A stretch of 64,000 nucleotides of DNA, taken from Brumimicrobium ulvae. Its GTDB lineage: Bacteria > Bacteroidota > Bacteroidia > Flavobacteriales_D > Crocinitomicaceae. The stretch is taken from the NCBI RefSeq assembly GCF_947504225.1, contig NZ_CANNGT010000011.1, forward strand, positions 1-64,000, in the 5' to 3' direction. This document shows positions 8,104 through 17,743 of the stretch, piece after piece. Both the position numbers and the translations under genes were made by a program. Every line of letters begins with the position of its first letter. Position 1 is the first letter of the stretch. Below the pieces are notes generated by a model that worked only from the letters and a program-made list of their open reading frames with translations, was not told the origin of the DNA and searched no databases.

Positions 8104-8322
8104 GCATTAAACCATTTCGCTTTTTCTCAATTAGAGCCATTTTATTTTAATACCCAAATCGCACTCCCCAATCAACACTTTTTCTAAAAACTGCTCATTC
8201 TGTTGTGCGTTTTTAACATCAATCGGATTTTGCAACGAATAAACGCCCTATTCGTCGCAAATTATCCAACGAATAAACCAACAACCTTACAAATCAACAA
8301 ATAAGCGACCCAACAAAAACAC
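8104..8322. other. Noncoding boundary between cassette array and core genes
   Basis: About 220 bp follow the last attC-like site without a credible ORF. Two copies of CAACGAATAAAC occur (near 8235 and 8279). I see no promoter, terminator or att-like half site. It may be a decayed cassette or the original chromosomal flank. Confidence 0.4.
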
Positions 8323-9792
8323 CTAATAATTCGCCATACTATTAAAAACCACCTCCATACGCTTTGTAATTTGATAACTCGTTAAGTCAGCATTGTTAAC
8401 GATAAGTGCAAAAGCAATTTTTCTTCCGCTTTTAGTATCAATATAGCCAGCGTATGATTTTATTCTATTCATGGTTCCGCTTTTGGCTTTCATTCTCCCT
8501 TGGGCTGCCTGACCCCTGCAAACACTTCGTAAAGTTCCACTTTCTCCTGCGGTTGGCAAAGACGCTTCAAAGTCTTTGAAATTCTTGGAAGCGTTCATGT
8601 ATTTTAATAGTTGGATGAAATGATAAGCACTAAAACCGTTGTTTCTGGCTAAACCACTTCCGTCTGTTTGATAAACTTTTAACCCTAATCGAGGTTCCCA
8701 ATAGTTGTTTAAATACCGCGTGCTTTCGCTTGTTCCTCCAAGTCCCGTTTTTTCATAGCCAATTAACCCTAAAAGTTGCTCTGCAAAAAAGTTCACACTT
8801 CTATAATTGGTCCAGTAGGCAATGTCCTCAACCGATTTGCCTTCATTGATCAACAGTAGGCTCATTTTGCTGTAATTTAAAACGGTATCAACCTCTTGTA
8901 GAATCGTTCGTAGACCAACTGCTGGTAAAACCACTTCAATGTTAGCTTTCATTAAACTTGTTTGCACGACTTGTGCTAAAAGCAATTCTGGGTCGGGAAC
9001 ACTCGCTTTAACTTCAAAATTTGACTTGCTACGGGGTAGATTTCCAATTGCGAATCGCTCGTAGGAATAAGGTGTTCCGTAGATGTATGCATTGTCTCTG
9101 CTCGAATTATAGGTGGTTACTCTATTGTCTAGTTTGTATCCTGGAATGGGAGGTGTCATGGAATCTAGATAAGTCGGTCCATCTAACTGACTACTAGTGG
9201 AAAAATGTAAATAGGTCATGTTATCGTATACCGCACAAGCACTAGCTGGTGAACCATAATAATTCCCCATATCAGACCATGACCAACCGTCTGGAGCGCC
9301 GTCATAACCAAATGCAGAGCCATCGGCTAATACACGTCCATTGACTTTTTTTATTCCTTTCTCAGCAATGGTTGCTGTCCATGTCTTTAGAAATTCATCT
9401 GCATTTTCTCTGTCGTTAAAGAATCTACTTCCCAAGCTTGGGTCGCCCAATCCACGTATAACAATATCGCCATTGAGTACACCTGAAGAATCAATCATTC
9501 CGGTATAATAAATTTCTGTTTTCGGACGGTAATCTTTTCCTAATATTTCGAAAGCAGCAGCGGTTGTAAATAACTTCACAACGGAAGCTGGTGGCATAGC
9601 AGAACGATGGTTGTACTCAGCCAATACAATGTTACTGTCAAGGTCGTAAGCCATAAAACTAATGGCTGCATTTTCTAACTCTTTACTGCTTGAGAAATTA
9701 TTTATGGATTGCTGTATTGCATCGTTCCCAACTTGAGCATTGGATAAAATGGAAAAAAAGAAGCAGAATGTAACAACAACTATTATCTTCAT
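8323..9792 (-). CDS. dacB: D-alanyl-D-alanine carboxypeptidase/endopeptidase (PBP4, S13 family)
   Basis: I place the start at the ATG at 9792 (489 aa), because it gives a clean signal peptide (MKIIVVVTFCFFFSILSNAQ); the longer frame to 9843 would run into the divergent gene. Penicillin-binding motifs are visible: SxxK as PPASVVKLFTTAAAFE (~residues 60-75), an SxN-type NYRSVNFFAEQL, and KTG-like KAKSGTMNRIKSYAGY near residue 440. S13 enzymes are periplasmic and trim or cleave peptidoglycan cross-links. The length matches the PBP4 family. It is divergent from the exopolysaccharide operon across a ~40-bp gap that must hold both promoters. Confidence 0.88.
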   Translation of the reverse strand: MKIIVVVTFCFFFSILSNAQVGNDAIQQSINNFSSSKELENAAISFMAYDLDSNIVLAEYNHRSAMPPASVVKLFTTAAAFEILGKDYRPKTEIYYTGMIDSSGVLNGDIVIRGLGDPSLGSRFFNDRENADEFLKTWTATIAEKGIKKVNGRVLADGSAFGYDGAPDGWSWSDMGNYYGSPASACAVYDNMTYLHFSTSSQLDGPTYLDSMTPPIPGYKLDNRVTTYNSSRDNAYIYGTPYSYERFAIGNLPRSKSNFEVKASVPDPELLLAQVVQTSLMKANIEVVLPAVGLRTILQEVDTVLNYSKMSLLLINEGKSVEDIAYWTNYRSVNFFAEQLLGLIGYEKTGLGGTSESTRYLNNYWEPRLGLKVYQTDGSGLARNNGFSAYHFIQLLKYMNASKNFKDFEASLPTAGESGTLRSVCRGQAAQGRMKAKSGTMNRIKSYAGYIDTKSGRKIAFALIVNNADLTSYQITKRMEVVFNSMANY

Positions 9793-9832
9793 GGCGAGAA
9801 TTGAATTTTTGTATAAAAATCGATAAAATATT

Positions 9833-11686
9833 GTGTGCGGCATTGTTGGATTGAAGAATTTTTATGGAATACCGAAAAAATCGGACCAAATTCGTGTGGA
9901 ATCAGGATTGAAAACACAAACTCATCGGGGTCCAGACAATACTCGTGCCGCTGTTTTTGGTACAACGGTGCTGGGCCATAATCGATTAGCAATTCTCGAT
10001 TTGGATGAACGATCGAATCAACCTTTTTTTGATCCATCAGGGAGATACGCACTCATTTTTAATGGTGAAATCTATAATTATCCTGAATTAAAGAATGATT
10101 TACTGAAAAAAGGAGTGCAATTCAACACTGCTTCCGACACCGAAGTTTTACTGTATCACATGATTCATCATGGCGAAAAAGGATTAAATATCTTGGAAGG
10201 ATGTTTTGCCTTCGCCTTTTATGACCAACAAGAAGATGACTTACTTTTGGTACGCGATCAACTCGGAATTAATCCACTTTTGTTTTCAATTCAAGAAAAT
10301 GAGGTGATTTTTGCTTCGGAACTTTCTCCTTTTAAAACATTTTTGAGTACATGGGAAATCAATACACCAGCTTTAAATGCCTATTTTCAATATACATATG
10401 TACCTGCACCAGACACAATTCTCGTTGGTGTTCATAAATTATTGCCGGGCCATTATTTAAAAGTAAAGGGAAATGCAATCGATATTCTCCAATATTACTC
10501 TGTCCGCGATGCCAAGAAAGTTGATTTGCCTTATGGTGAAGCAGTAAAAGAAGTCAAAAGAAAATTAGAAAGTGCAGTAATAAAACGATTAAATGCAGAC
10601 GTGCCGATAGGAACATTTTTGAGCGGTGGAGTGGACAGTTCTATTGTTTCTCAAATCACGGCCGACTTCAAGACTTCTCTAAACACTTTCTCAATTGGTT
10701 TTGTCGGAAATGAATTTCTCGATGAATCAGCGTATGCTAAAAATGTTGCAGAACATATTGGTTCAAGACATTTCTCGATTCAATTAGAAAAAGAAAAAGT
10801 CATAGCTTCTTTTCAAGCGGTATTGAATTCATTTGATGAACCATTCGCAGACTCTAGCGCTGTAGCCATGTACTTTCTTTCACGTGCAGCAAAAGAAGAA
10901 GTGACAGTTTGTCTTTCTGGAGATGGCGCAGATGAGTTATTTGCGGGGTATAACAAACATAAAGCTTATCAAAGAAGTAAAAAACCAGGAGTTTTATTGA
11001 AGGTAGCGTCCAAGTTGGCAAAACAACTCCCTGGAGGGAAAAGAAGTGGTCAATTGACAAATCGCATCCGCCAAATGAAAAAGTTTGGGGCCTTACTTCA
11101 GGAAAAGTGGCCTGCTTCTTATTGGATGCTGGCATCATTTATTTCAAATGAACGAAGAGGTCAACTTTTATTACAAAATGAACCTTATCAAAGTTCAATA
11201 AAGCCAGGAAAAGACACCTTAAATGATTTCTTAAAAACAGATCAAGAATTTGTGCTCCCTAACGACATGTTGAAGAAAGTAGACATGATGAGCATGCGTC
11301 ACAGTTTAGAAGTAAGGGCTCCTTTTTTAGATCGTGAGCTGGTAGATTTCGTGAATGGTTTGCCCGAGGAGTATAAATTACAGGGGAATAACGGAAAAAG
11401 AATTTTACGCGATGCTTTTCGAGAAGTGCTACCAGATGAGGTGTTTTCTCGTTCAAAAAAAGGTTTTGAAATCCCCTTGCACGATTGGATAGAATCAACT
11501 TGGCAAGAAGTGGTGAATCCGAAGTGGTTTGACACTTCGTTTATAGAAGAACAAAATGTGTTTTCTTGCTCAGGAGTTGAACAGTTAAAAGCTGATTTTG
11601 AACAGGGGAAAGAAGAAGAAGCTACCGTAACTATGTGGGCATTTATTGTATTCCAAAATTGGTATGACCGATGGACAGAAAAATAA
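9833..11686 (+). CDS. asnB: Asparagine synthetase B-like glutamine amidotransferase
   Basis: The start is GTG at 9833, giving MCGIVG with the catalytic Cys2 of an N-terminal nucleophile amidotransferase exposed after Met removal. Glutaminase domain ~2-190; synthetase domain ~235-590 with the ATP-pyrophosphatase motif SGGVDSS (264-270) and a second nucleotide-binding stretch CLSGDGADELFAGY. At 617 aa it matches the AsnB family. It heads a run of overlapping genes for polysaccharide synthesis, where AsnB paralogs are thought to amidate sugar or uronate residues. Whether it makes free asparagine or modifies a polymer cannot be decided from sequence alone. Confidence 0.9.
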   Translation: MCGIVGLKNFYGIPKKSDQIRVESGLKTQTHRGPDNTRAAVFGTTVLGHNRLAILDLDERSNQPFFDPSGRYALIFNGEIYNYPELKNDLLKKGVQFNTASDTEVLLYHMIHHGEKGLNILEGCFAFAFYDQQEDDLLLVRDQLGINPLLFSIQENEVIFASELSPFKTFLSTWEINTPALNAYFQYTYVPAPDTILVGVHKLLPGHYLKVKGNAIDILQYYSVRDAKKVDLPYGEAVKEVKRKLESAVIKRLNADVPIGTFLSGGVDSSIVSQITADFKTSLNTFSIGFVGNEFLDESAYAKNVAEHIGSRHFSIQLEKEKVIASFQAVLNSFDEPFADSSAVAMYFLSRAAKEEVTVCLSGDGADELFAGYNKHKAYQRSKKPGVLLKVASKLAKQLPGGKRSGQLTNRIRQMKKFGALLQEKWPASYWMLASFISNERRGQLLLQNEPYQSSIKPGKDTLNDFLKTDQEFVLPNDMLKKVDMMSMRHSLEVRAPFLDRELVDFVNGLPEEYKLQGNNGKRILRDAFREVLPDEVFSRSKKGFEIPLHDWIESTWQEVVNPKWFDTSFIEEQNVFSCSGVEQLKADFEQGKEEEATVTMWAFIVFQNWYDRWTEK

Positions 11687-12840
11687 AAGTGGTAAGAATC
11701 ATCAATCGATTTAACATTGGAGGACCAACCTTTAATGCAACTTTTTTGACTAAGTTTTTGGGTGATGATTTTGAAACAACCCTAATTGGTGGAGTTCCCG
11801 ATGAAGGAGAAAAAGATTCATTACACATCCTAAAAGAATATGGTGTTGAACCAATTGTAATTCCTGATATTCAAAGAAACTTGAGTTTGAGCAATGATTA
11901 CAAAGCGTATAAAAAAATCAAACGTATACTTCAGGAAATCCAACCAGATATCGTACATACGCATGCATCAAAAGCTGGTTTTCTAGGTCGTGCTGCAGCA
12001 ATTTCATTGAATATTCCTGTCGTTGTACATACTTTTCATGGCCATGTTTTTCATTCTTATTTTGGTCCTCTAAAAACAGGATTATTTAAACAAATTGAAA
12101 GGTACCTTGCCAGAAAATCGACAGGCATTATTGCCATAAGTGCATTGCAGAAAAAAGAGCTAGTTGAAGTGCATAAAATAGCACCAGCGAATAAAGTTCA
12201 GGTGATTCCTTTGGGATTCGATCTGAAAAAGTTTAGTGAAGACACGGATGCGAAAAGGAAGCAAATCCGACAGGAATACGGATTGAAGGATGATGAAGTT
12301 GCGATTGCTATTGTGGGACGTTTGGCTCCGGTCAAGGATCACGATTATTTCCTGCAAGTCATCGAAAATGTGTTAAGTAGCACTGAAGTTCCAATTAGAG
12401 TTTTTATTGTAGGTGACGGTTCCGAAAAAGAACATATTCAACAAAAAGTTGCTGCCATCAACCAAAAGCATCCAGGCAGTATCATCATGACATCTTGGAT
12501 TTTTGACATCTCCACTTTTAATCAAGGAATGGACATCGTTTGCCTGACCTCTAGAAATGAAGGTACGCCTGTGAGTATTATCGAAGCACAAGCGTCAGGC
12601 CTTTCTGTAGTAGCTACTGACGTAGGTGGCGTGAGAGACATCCTGGCCGATGGTCAGGCTGGTTTTGTGATTAAAAGAGAAAATATTGAAACTTATATTG
12701 ATAAACTCCGTTTATTGATAGAGGATCCGTCCTTAAGGAATAAGTTTGCTAATTTTGGCAAACAAAGTGTGATGGATAAATTTAGTTACCACCGTTTGGT
12801 CAAAGACATGAGTAGCTACTATAAAACCTTGTTGAAGTAA
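11671..12840 (+). CDS. Glycosyltransferase family 4
   Basis: The 389-aa protein begins inside the end of asnB (16-nt overlap), so the two are translationally coupled. It has the GT-B fold signs of the GT4 family: an N-terminal loop FNIGGPTFNATFLTKFLG (~residues 14-31), HTHASKAGFLGRAAA, and the C-terminal donor-site motif SRNEGTPVSIIEAQASGLSV with E-x7-E (~290-310). It probably transfers a sugar from a nucleotide donor onto a lipid-linked intermediate at the cytoplasmic face. Substrate unknown. Confidence 0.9.
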   Translation: MDRKIKVVRIINRFNIGGPTFNATFLTKFLGDDFETTLIGGVPDEGEKDSLHILKEYGVEPIVIPDIQRNLSLSNDYKAYKKIKRILQEIQPDIVHTHASKAGFLGRAAAISLNIPVVVHTFHGHVFHSYFGPLKTGLFKQIERYLARKSTGIIAISALQKKELVEVHKIAPANKVQVIPLGFDLKKFSEDTDAKRKQIRQEYGLKDDEVAIAIVGRLAPVKDHDYFLQVIENVLSSTEVPIRVFIVGDGSEKEHIQQKVAAINQKHPGSIIMTSWIFDISTFNQGMDIVCLTSRNEGTPVSIIEAQASGLSVVATDVGGVRDILADGQAGFVIKRENIETYIDKLRLLIEDPSLRNKFANFGKQSVMDKFSYHRLVKDMSSYYKTLLK

Positions 12841-13619
12841 TGAAGAATCGTATTGCGTTATTTTTATTTGTTGGCTTATCATTCTTTTTCGCCTCTTGCG
12901 GGGTGAATAGTCATGTAATGTTTAAAACAACAGGTGATGACATTTTTGTCGAAGACATTCCGATTTCTCCAAAGGATGCTTACCGTTTGGCACCAGATGA
13001 TAAGATTACACTATTAATGTATGTTGAAGGTGGTAAAAGAATTATTGATGTAAATTCTGGGATAAATGTTGACGGAGGAGGATCTCAAACCCTTCAATCT
13101 GGAAATCAAATTCATTATTTAGTAAGGAGTGATGGTAAGGTCGACTTGCCAACGCTTGGTTTAGTTGATTTAGCAGGATTAACCATTTTTGAAGCAGAAC
13201 AAAAACTACGAGAATTATATGCAACAAATTATGTAGATCCATTTATTCAAGTGGAAGTAAGTAACCGTCGTGTTATTGTATTTCCTGGGACAGGAGGGGA
13301 TGCGAAGGTGATTCCAATTACCAACAACAATACAACTTTGATGGAAGCAATAGCGCTTGCAGGAGGAATTACAGAAAGAGGAAAAGCAAAAGTGATAAAG
13401 GTGATGCGTCAAACGAATCAAGGTCGTGAAGTGTATCAAATCGATTTAAGTACAATGGACGGACTTAAATATGCTGATATGGTGGTTCAATCCAACGATT
13501 ATATTTATGTAGAACCAACCAGACAACTTTCTCGTGAGTTCTTGAAAGAGGTTACGCCTATTACCTCCTTGATTTCTTCGGCTATTGTTATTATTTCAGT
13601 AATTCTTACCTTAAAATAA
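12840..13619 (+). CDS. Polysaccharide export lipoprotein (Wza/OPX family)
   Basis: This 259-aa protein has a lipoprotein signal ending FFASCG (Cys20). A Poly_export domain (~45-140) contains YRLAPDDKITLLMY and LVRSDGKVDLPTLGLVDLAG, followed by a SLBB-type segment (~145-235). A C-terminal hydrophobic segment (SLISSAIVIISVILTLK) is consistent with an outer-membrane helix, as in Wza. OPX proteins form the outer-membrane channel for capsule or exopolysaccharide. Start and preceding stop overlap as TAATG, and its stop overlaps the next start the same way, so export and chain-length genes are coupled. Confidence 0.9.
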   Translation: MKNRIALFLFVGLSFFFASCGVNSHVMFKTTGDDIFVEDIPISPKDAYRLAPDDKITLLMYVEGGKRIIDVNSGINVDGGGSQTLQSGNQIHYLVRSDGKVDLPTLGLVDLAGLTIFEAEQKLRELYATNYVDPFIQVEVSNRRVIVFPGTGGDAKVIPITNNNTTLMEAIALAGGITERGKAKVIKVMRQTNQGREVYQIDLSTMDGLKYADMVVQSNDYIYVEPTRQLSREFLKEVTPITSLISSAIVIISVILTLK

Positions 13620-15931
13620 TGAAGGGTCATCAAAAGAAAATAATTGTAAACACAGGTTTTGATATTGAAATATTGAAGCTGGTCATCAAAAGGAATTGGT
13701 ATTGGTGTGCGCTTATTTTTGCTCTTTTTGGCACTTCTGCCTTTCTGTACTTGAGGTATACAAAGCCTATCTATGAATCAAGAACACTGATTCAAATCAA
13801 TAGCGAAAATCAAGGAGCTGATGTATTAGATTTCAAAGATGTTCGACAAGAAGGATCTATTGCAAAGGAAATTGAACTCCTGCGCTCACAAGTTCTTTTT
13901 GAAAAAGCAATTGCTGACTTGCCGCTTCAAGTTTCTCATTTTGCAAAGGGTGATCTATTAACCGAAAGGCGATATAAACAAGGTAGCTTTGAAGTAAAAG
14001 CCTTACTTCTCAAGGATTCATCACTTTGTGATATTCCTATATATTTATCAACTGAAAATGAACAGATGGTAATTGATTTTAGGCATAATTCAAAAAAACA
14101 TCAGTTTAAAGCATCGCCAAATACGGTCATTAGCACAGCGTTGTTTGATATTAAAATCTCCATCTTTGATTGGGAACAGTTTAAAAAAGAAGCAACTTTA
14201 AATCAATTGTATTTTCAATTCAATAACCTGAGGACTGTTGCAGAACAATTATCAGGAGGTTTAAGTGTCGTTCCCATAGATCAAAGGGCAAGAACAGTTG
14301 AAGTGAGTTACAGAAGTCATAGCGCATCTCTATCTCAAGATATTGTGACCTCAGTCTCTAAGAGCTTTTTTAAGTACGATGAGAACTTAAAAAAAGAAAG
14401 TGCTGATAATATTTTAGATTTCATTTCGCTTCAGCTAGATTCATTAACCAATGAGTTAGCTGCTTCAAAAGACAGTGTAATGCGTTTTAAAAGACGTGAA
14501 AATGTTGCTAATCCCGATTATCTTTCTACTTCAATAGCCAACAAACTTGAACAGCTGAGAGAAGAAGAAAAGTCGATTTTGGAGGGGCTTCGTGTGTTGA
14601 ACGTGGTGAAGGATAAATTAAAGGGAGACCCCAATAGTCTTGAAGTTTACCGTTTGATTCCAGATATTATTGGACAATCTTACGAAGGAAGTTTAAATAC
14701 TCAAATCAAAGAACTCTATGAAGTGATTGAGCAAAAAGAAGATTTGAGCTACAAGGTAACTCCGGATAATGCGAACATTAAAAAGCTAGAGCAAAGAATT
14801 CAAATCAGAAAAGCCAACATCAATGAAATTTTAACCTCACTTTTCGAACGAAGTGAAGAGAAATTAAGACTAATTCAAAAAGAAATTCGTGATGTTGAAG
14901 AGCAGTATTTTCAGCTTCCGGAAAAACAAATGGAACTTTCTCGATTAACAAACATTCAAGAATTAAACGAAAAGTACTTCACCTTATTGACAGAGAAAAA
15001 GGTAATCTATTCTATCTCAAATGCTGGCTATGCTTCAAATAATAAAGTACTCAACAAGCCTAGTCTTTCCGCTCAACCTGTTTTTCCTGTAAAAAGTGCA
15101 GTGTATGGTGCAACGATTTTCTTGTCCTTCAGCTTGTCTATTGGTTTGTTGCTTTTAAGGTACCTAACGTTTAATCAAATTAATCAGGTTTCAGACCTTC
15201 AGGGATTAATTCCAGACAACGTTGGCATTTTGGGTGCTATTCCTCGACGTAAAGTGAAAATGGTGAACTCAGTATTAGTGGTGAGTGATTATCCAAAATC
15301 AGTAATCAGTGAAGCTTTTAGAAACTTGCGGACCAACCTTTCTTTTGTTAAGAAAGATGTTCAAACGATAGCCGTTACCTCAACCATCTCAGGTGAAGGA
15401 AAAACGTTTTTGGTCCTGAATTTGGCGGGAATAATTGCAATGTCGGGTAAGAAAGTTTTGGTGATCGATTTAGACATGAGAAAACCGAAGATTCATCTCG
15501 GATTCAATCATGAAAACAACAAAGGAGTGAGTAGCTTATTGGCAAGTCATTGCGAAGTAGATGAGGTAGTGAGAGGGACAAACCTGGATGGCTTAGCGTA
15601 TATTTCTGCAGGTCCGATTCCGCCCAATCCTTCGGAGCTGCTCTTGGGAAAAAGATTCGATGAGGTGGTGAAAACCCTGAAGGAAATGTATGATGTGATT
15701 ATTTTTGATAATCCACCAGTAGGGCTTGTTTCCGACGGAGTTCAACTATTGAGTAAAGTCGATGTGCCGATTTATCTTTTCAGGGCCAATTATTCCAAGC
15801 GCTACTTTAGTGATAAATTGAAAGAAATCGCTGAAATCAATGAGATCAAAAATATCAACGTTGTGTTGAATGCCGTAGAAACACATAAGAGCACCTACGG
15901 GAAGAATTATGGTGGATATTATACAGACTAG
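13619..15931 (+). CDS. Wzc-type chain-length determinant with BY-kinase domain
   Basis: The 770-aa inner-membrane protein has a Wzz domain: TM1 ~30-47, a long periplasmic coiled-coil region (~60-490), TM2 ~495-517, then a GNVR-like region before it. The cytoplasmic tyrosine-kinase domain (~550-755) carries Walker A ISGEGKTF, Walker A' VLVIDLDMRKPK and Walker B YDVIIFDNPP. The C-terminus YGKNYGGYYTD is tyrosine-rich, as needed for autophosphorylation. Wzc proteins control polymer length and assembly with Wza. It lies directly after the wza-like gene with a 1-nt overlap. Confidence 0.92.
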   Translation: MKGHQKKIIVNTGFDIEILKLVIKRNWYWCALIFALFGTSAFLYLRYTKPIYESRTLIQINSENQGADVLDFKDVRQEGSIAKEIELLRSQVLFEKAIADLPLQVSHFAKGDLLTERRYKQGSFEVKALLLKDSSLCDIPIYLSTENEQMVIDFRHNSKKHQFKASPNTVISTALFDIKISIFDWEQFKKEATLNQLYFQFNNLRTVAEQLSGGLSVVPIDQRARTVEVSYRSHSASLSQDIVTSVSKSFFKYDENLKKESADNILDFISLQLDSLTNELAASKDSVMRFKRRENVANPDYLSTSIANKLEQLREEEKSILEGLRVLNVVKDKLKGDPNSLEVYRLIPDIIGQSYEGSLNTQIKELYEVIEQKEDLSYKVTPDNANIKKLEQRIQIRKANINEILTSLFERSEEKLRLIQKEIRDVEEQYFQLPEKQMELSRLTNIQELNEKYFTLLTEKKVIYSISNAGYASNNKVLNKPSLSAQPVFPVKSAVYGATIFLSFSLSIGLLLLRYLTFNQINQVSDLQGLIPDNVGILGAIPRRKVKMVNSVLVVSDYPKSVISEAFRNLRTNLSFVKKDVQTIAVTSTISGEGKTFLVLNLAGIIAMSGKKVLVIDLDMRKPKIHLGFNHENNKGVSSLLASHCEVDEVVRGTNLDGLAYISAGPIPPNPSELLLGKRFDEVVKTLKEMYDVIIFDNPPVGLVSDGVQLLSKVDVPIYLFRANYSKRYFSDKLKEIAEINEIKNINVVLNAVETHKSTYGKNYGGYYTD

Positions 15932-15949
15932 TCTAAAAAAGAATTTATC

Positions 15950-16498
15950 GTGAAGTTTATTGAAACAGGAATTAAGGATTTGATGATTGTTGAACCAGCA
16001 GTTTTTGGCGACGAAAGAGGTTACTTTTTTGAATCTTTCAACGAAGCAACTTGGAAAGCAGCTATAAATGATGTACCCAATTTTGTTCAAGATAATGAAT
16101 CCATGTCGCACAAAAACGTATTGCGTGGTTTGCATTTTCAAAAACCACCCTTTGCGCAAGGAAAATTAGTAAGGGTGGTGAAAGGGAGTGTGTTAGACGT
16201 TGCTGTCGACTTGAGAAAAAACTCGCCTACCTATGGTCAACATTTTAAAATTGTGCTTTCAGAAGAAAATAAGAAGCAACTTTATGTTCCTGAAGGATTT
16301 GCTCATGGATTCCTGACCTTAGAAGACAACACTATTTTTAGCTATAAATGCACCAATGTTTACAATAAAGAAAGTGAAGATGGACTCTTGTGGAATGATC
16401 TTGAATTAGATATAGATTGGGGTATAGAAAATCCATTGCTTTCAGAAAAAGACAAGTTTTATAAAGATTTTCTTAATTTTACATCACCTTATCTTTAA
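15950..16498 (+). CDS. rfbC: dTDP-4-dehydrorhamnose 3,5-epimerase-like (RmlC)
   Basis: The start is GTG at 15950, giving 182 aa, the usual RmlC length. Typical motifs are DERGYFFESFNEATW (~24-38), the active-site LRGLHFQKPPFAQGKLVRV (~60-80) with the catalytic His, and LYVPEGFAHGFLTLED (~112-127). RmlC-type enzymes epimerise C3 and C5 of dTDP-4-keto-6-deoxyglucose for rhamnose or related sugars. No rfbA, B or D lies nearby, so the precursor must be made elsewhere. It follows wzc by 18 bp and is probably in the same operon. Confidence 0.9.
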   Translation: MKFIETGIKDLMIVEPAVFGDERGYFFESFNEATWKAAINDVPNFVQDNESMSHKNVLRGLHFQKPPFAQGKLVRVVKGSVLDVAVDLRKNSPTYGQHFKIVLSEENKKQLYVPEGFAHGFLTLEDNTIFSYKCTNVYNKESEDGLLWNDLELDIDWGIENPLLSEKDKFYKDFLNFTSPYL

Positions 16499-16515
16499 AG
16501 TGTAAGCTGAAATTT

Positions 16516-17607
16516 GTGCGAATTAACTACTTTTTTGAATATATAACCTTTTTTTTAGGTGCTGTAATTGCGTCCTTCATAATTAACAAACTTATACTGA
16601 GTTTTGCCAAAAACCTCGGAATCAGAAATAAGAATGATGTTGTCGTGAGGTGGAGCAATACCTCTAAACCTTCTTTAGGAGGGATCAGCCTATATTTTAC
16701 CTTTATTATTGTTGTATTGGCCTACGCCACTCTTTTCTCTGAGGATAATATCTTTGATGAAATTGAATTTGTTGGACTTATAGGCGCCAGTACTTTGGCT
16801 TTTGGTATAGGTGTAGCAGACGATGCGTACAATACTAAACCTTTCCTAAAATTATTTGGACAAATTTTATGTGGATTCATTTTGGTGTTTACCAATAACG
16901 GAATCGATGTTTTTCATCAGCCTGTTTTCGATGGAGCACTCACTGTTTTGTGGGTGGTGGCCGTTATGAATAGCCTGAATATGCTCGATAACATGGATGG
17001 AATAACCGGAACTGTTTCTTTCTTTATTTTACTTACTTGTTTTGTTGCTTTAGGACTCATTTCCGATCCAAGTAATGTCTTGTGGTCAGTTCTTATTGTT
17101 GCTGAAATGGGTGCTTTGGTAGGATTTTTATTCTACAATATTAATCCAGCCAAAATGTTTATGGGAGATACGGGGAGTCAATTTATCGCCTTGTTTGTGA
17201 GTTTTTTTGGTATTAAAGCCTTATGGAATCTTCCAGCAGCTTTTGAATTGCCCTCATGGACCAGCGTTTTCCTAATTCTGACCGCTTTCACACCAGCTGT
17301 CGCAGATACCTTAACTGTGGTAATCAATCGTAGAAAAAGAGGTGTCTCTGTAATGTTGGGCGGAAAAGACCACACAACACATCACTTGGTATATCGAGGT
17401 TTTACTGACTACAAAGTGTGGATTATATTTGTAATCATCAGTTTGTTTTCATTCGCTTATTCAATTGTACTGAGCGTGCTTGTCATCAAAGGACATTACT
17501 TCTTTTCTGTTTTAGGCGGCTTGTTTTTCCTTCTTGTTTTTATACCGCTTTACCGTACAACTTTAAAATATCACGCCCCTACTCCAAAGCAAGAATTGGT
17601 GGAGTAA
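16516..17607 (+). CDS. WecA/MraY-type UDP-sugar:undecaprenyl-phosphate transferase
   Basis: The start is GTG at 16516 (363 aa). About ten to eleven hydrophobic segments are present. Family motifs: FGIGVADDAYNTKPFLKLFG (Asp-rich, ~residues 95-115), NSLNMLDNMDGITG (~155-168), AKMFMGDTGSQFIALF (~213-228) and the cytoplasmic HIHH-like GKDHTTHHLVYRG (~283-295). These integral membrane enzymes load the first sugar-1-phosphate on undecaprenyl phosphate and so start O-antigen or exopolysaccharide repeat units. As last gene of the polysaccharide run it supplies the initiating step. Confidence 0.88.
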   Translation: MRINYFFEYITFFLGAVIASFIINKLILSFAKNLGIRNKNDVVVRWSNTSKPSLGGISLYFTFIIVVLAYATLFSEDNIFDEIEFVGLIGASTLAFGIGVADDAYNTKPFLKLFGQILCGFILVFTNNGIDVFHQPVFDGALTVLWVVAVMNSLNMLDNMDGITGTVSFFILLTCFVALGLISDPSNVLWSVLIVAEMGALVGFLFYNINPAKMFMGDTGSQFIALFVSFFGIKALWNLPAAFELPSWTSVFLILTAFTPAVADTLTVVINRRKRGVSVMLGGKDHTTHHLVYRGFTDYKVWIIFVIISLFSFAYSIVLSVLVIKGHYFFSVLGGLFFLLVFIPLYRTTLKYHAPTPKQELVE

Positions 17608-17743
17608 ATCGTCTAACAGATTTTAACTTCAAATTGATATTGTTTTCACTATTTTTGTTGAATTAATTAACAATCAGCGAATTTGTTTGTTGGAGTTAAT
17701 ATAACCAGATGTTTATCAAATAGTTATTGAACGAATTAAAGAC

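Noticed and set aside
9789-10052. Minus-strand ORF across the asnB start
   Set aside because: It is antisense to the AsnB N-terminus, which has the catalytic Cys2.
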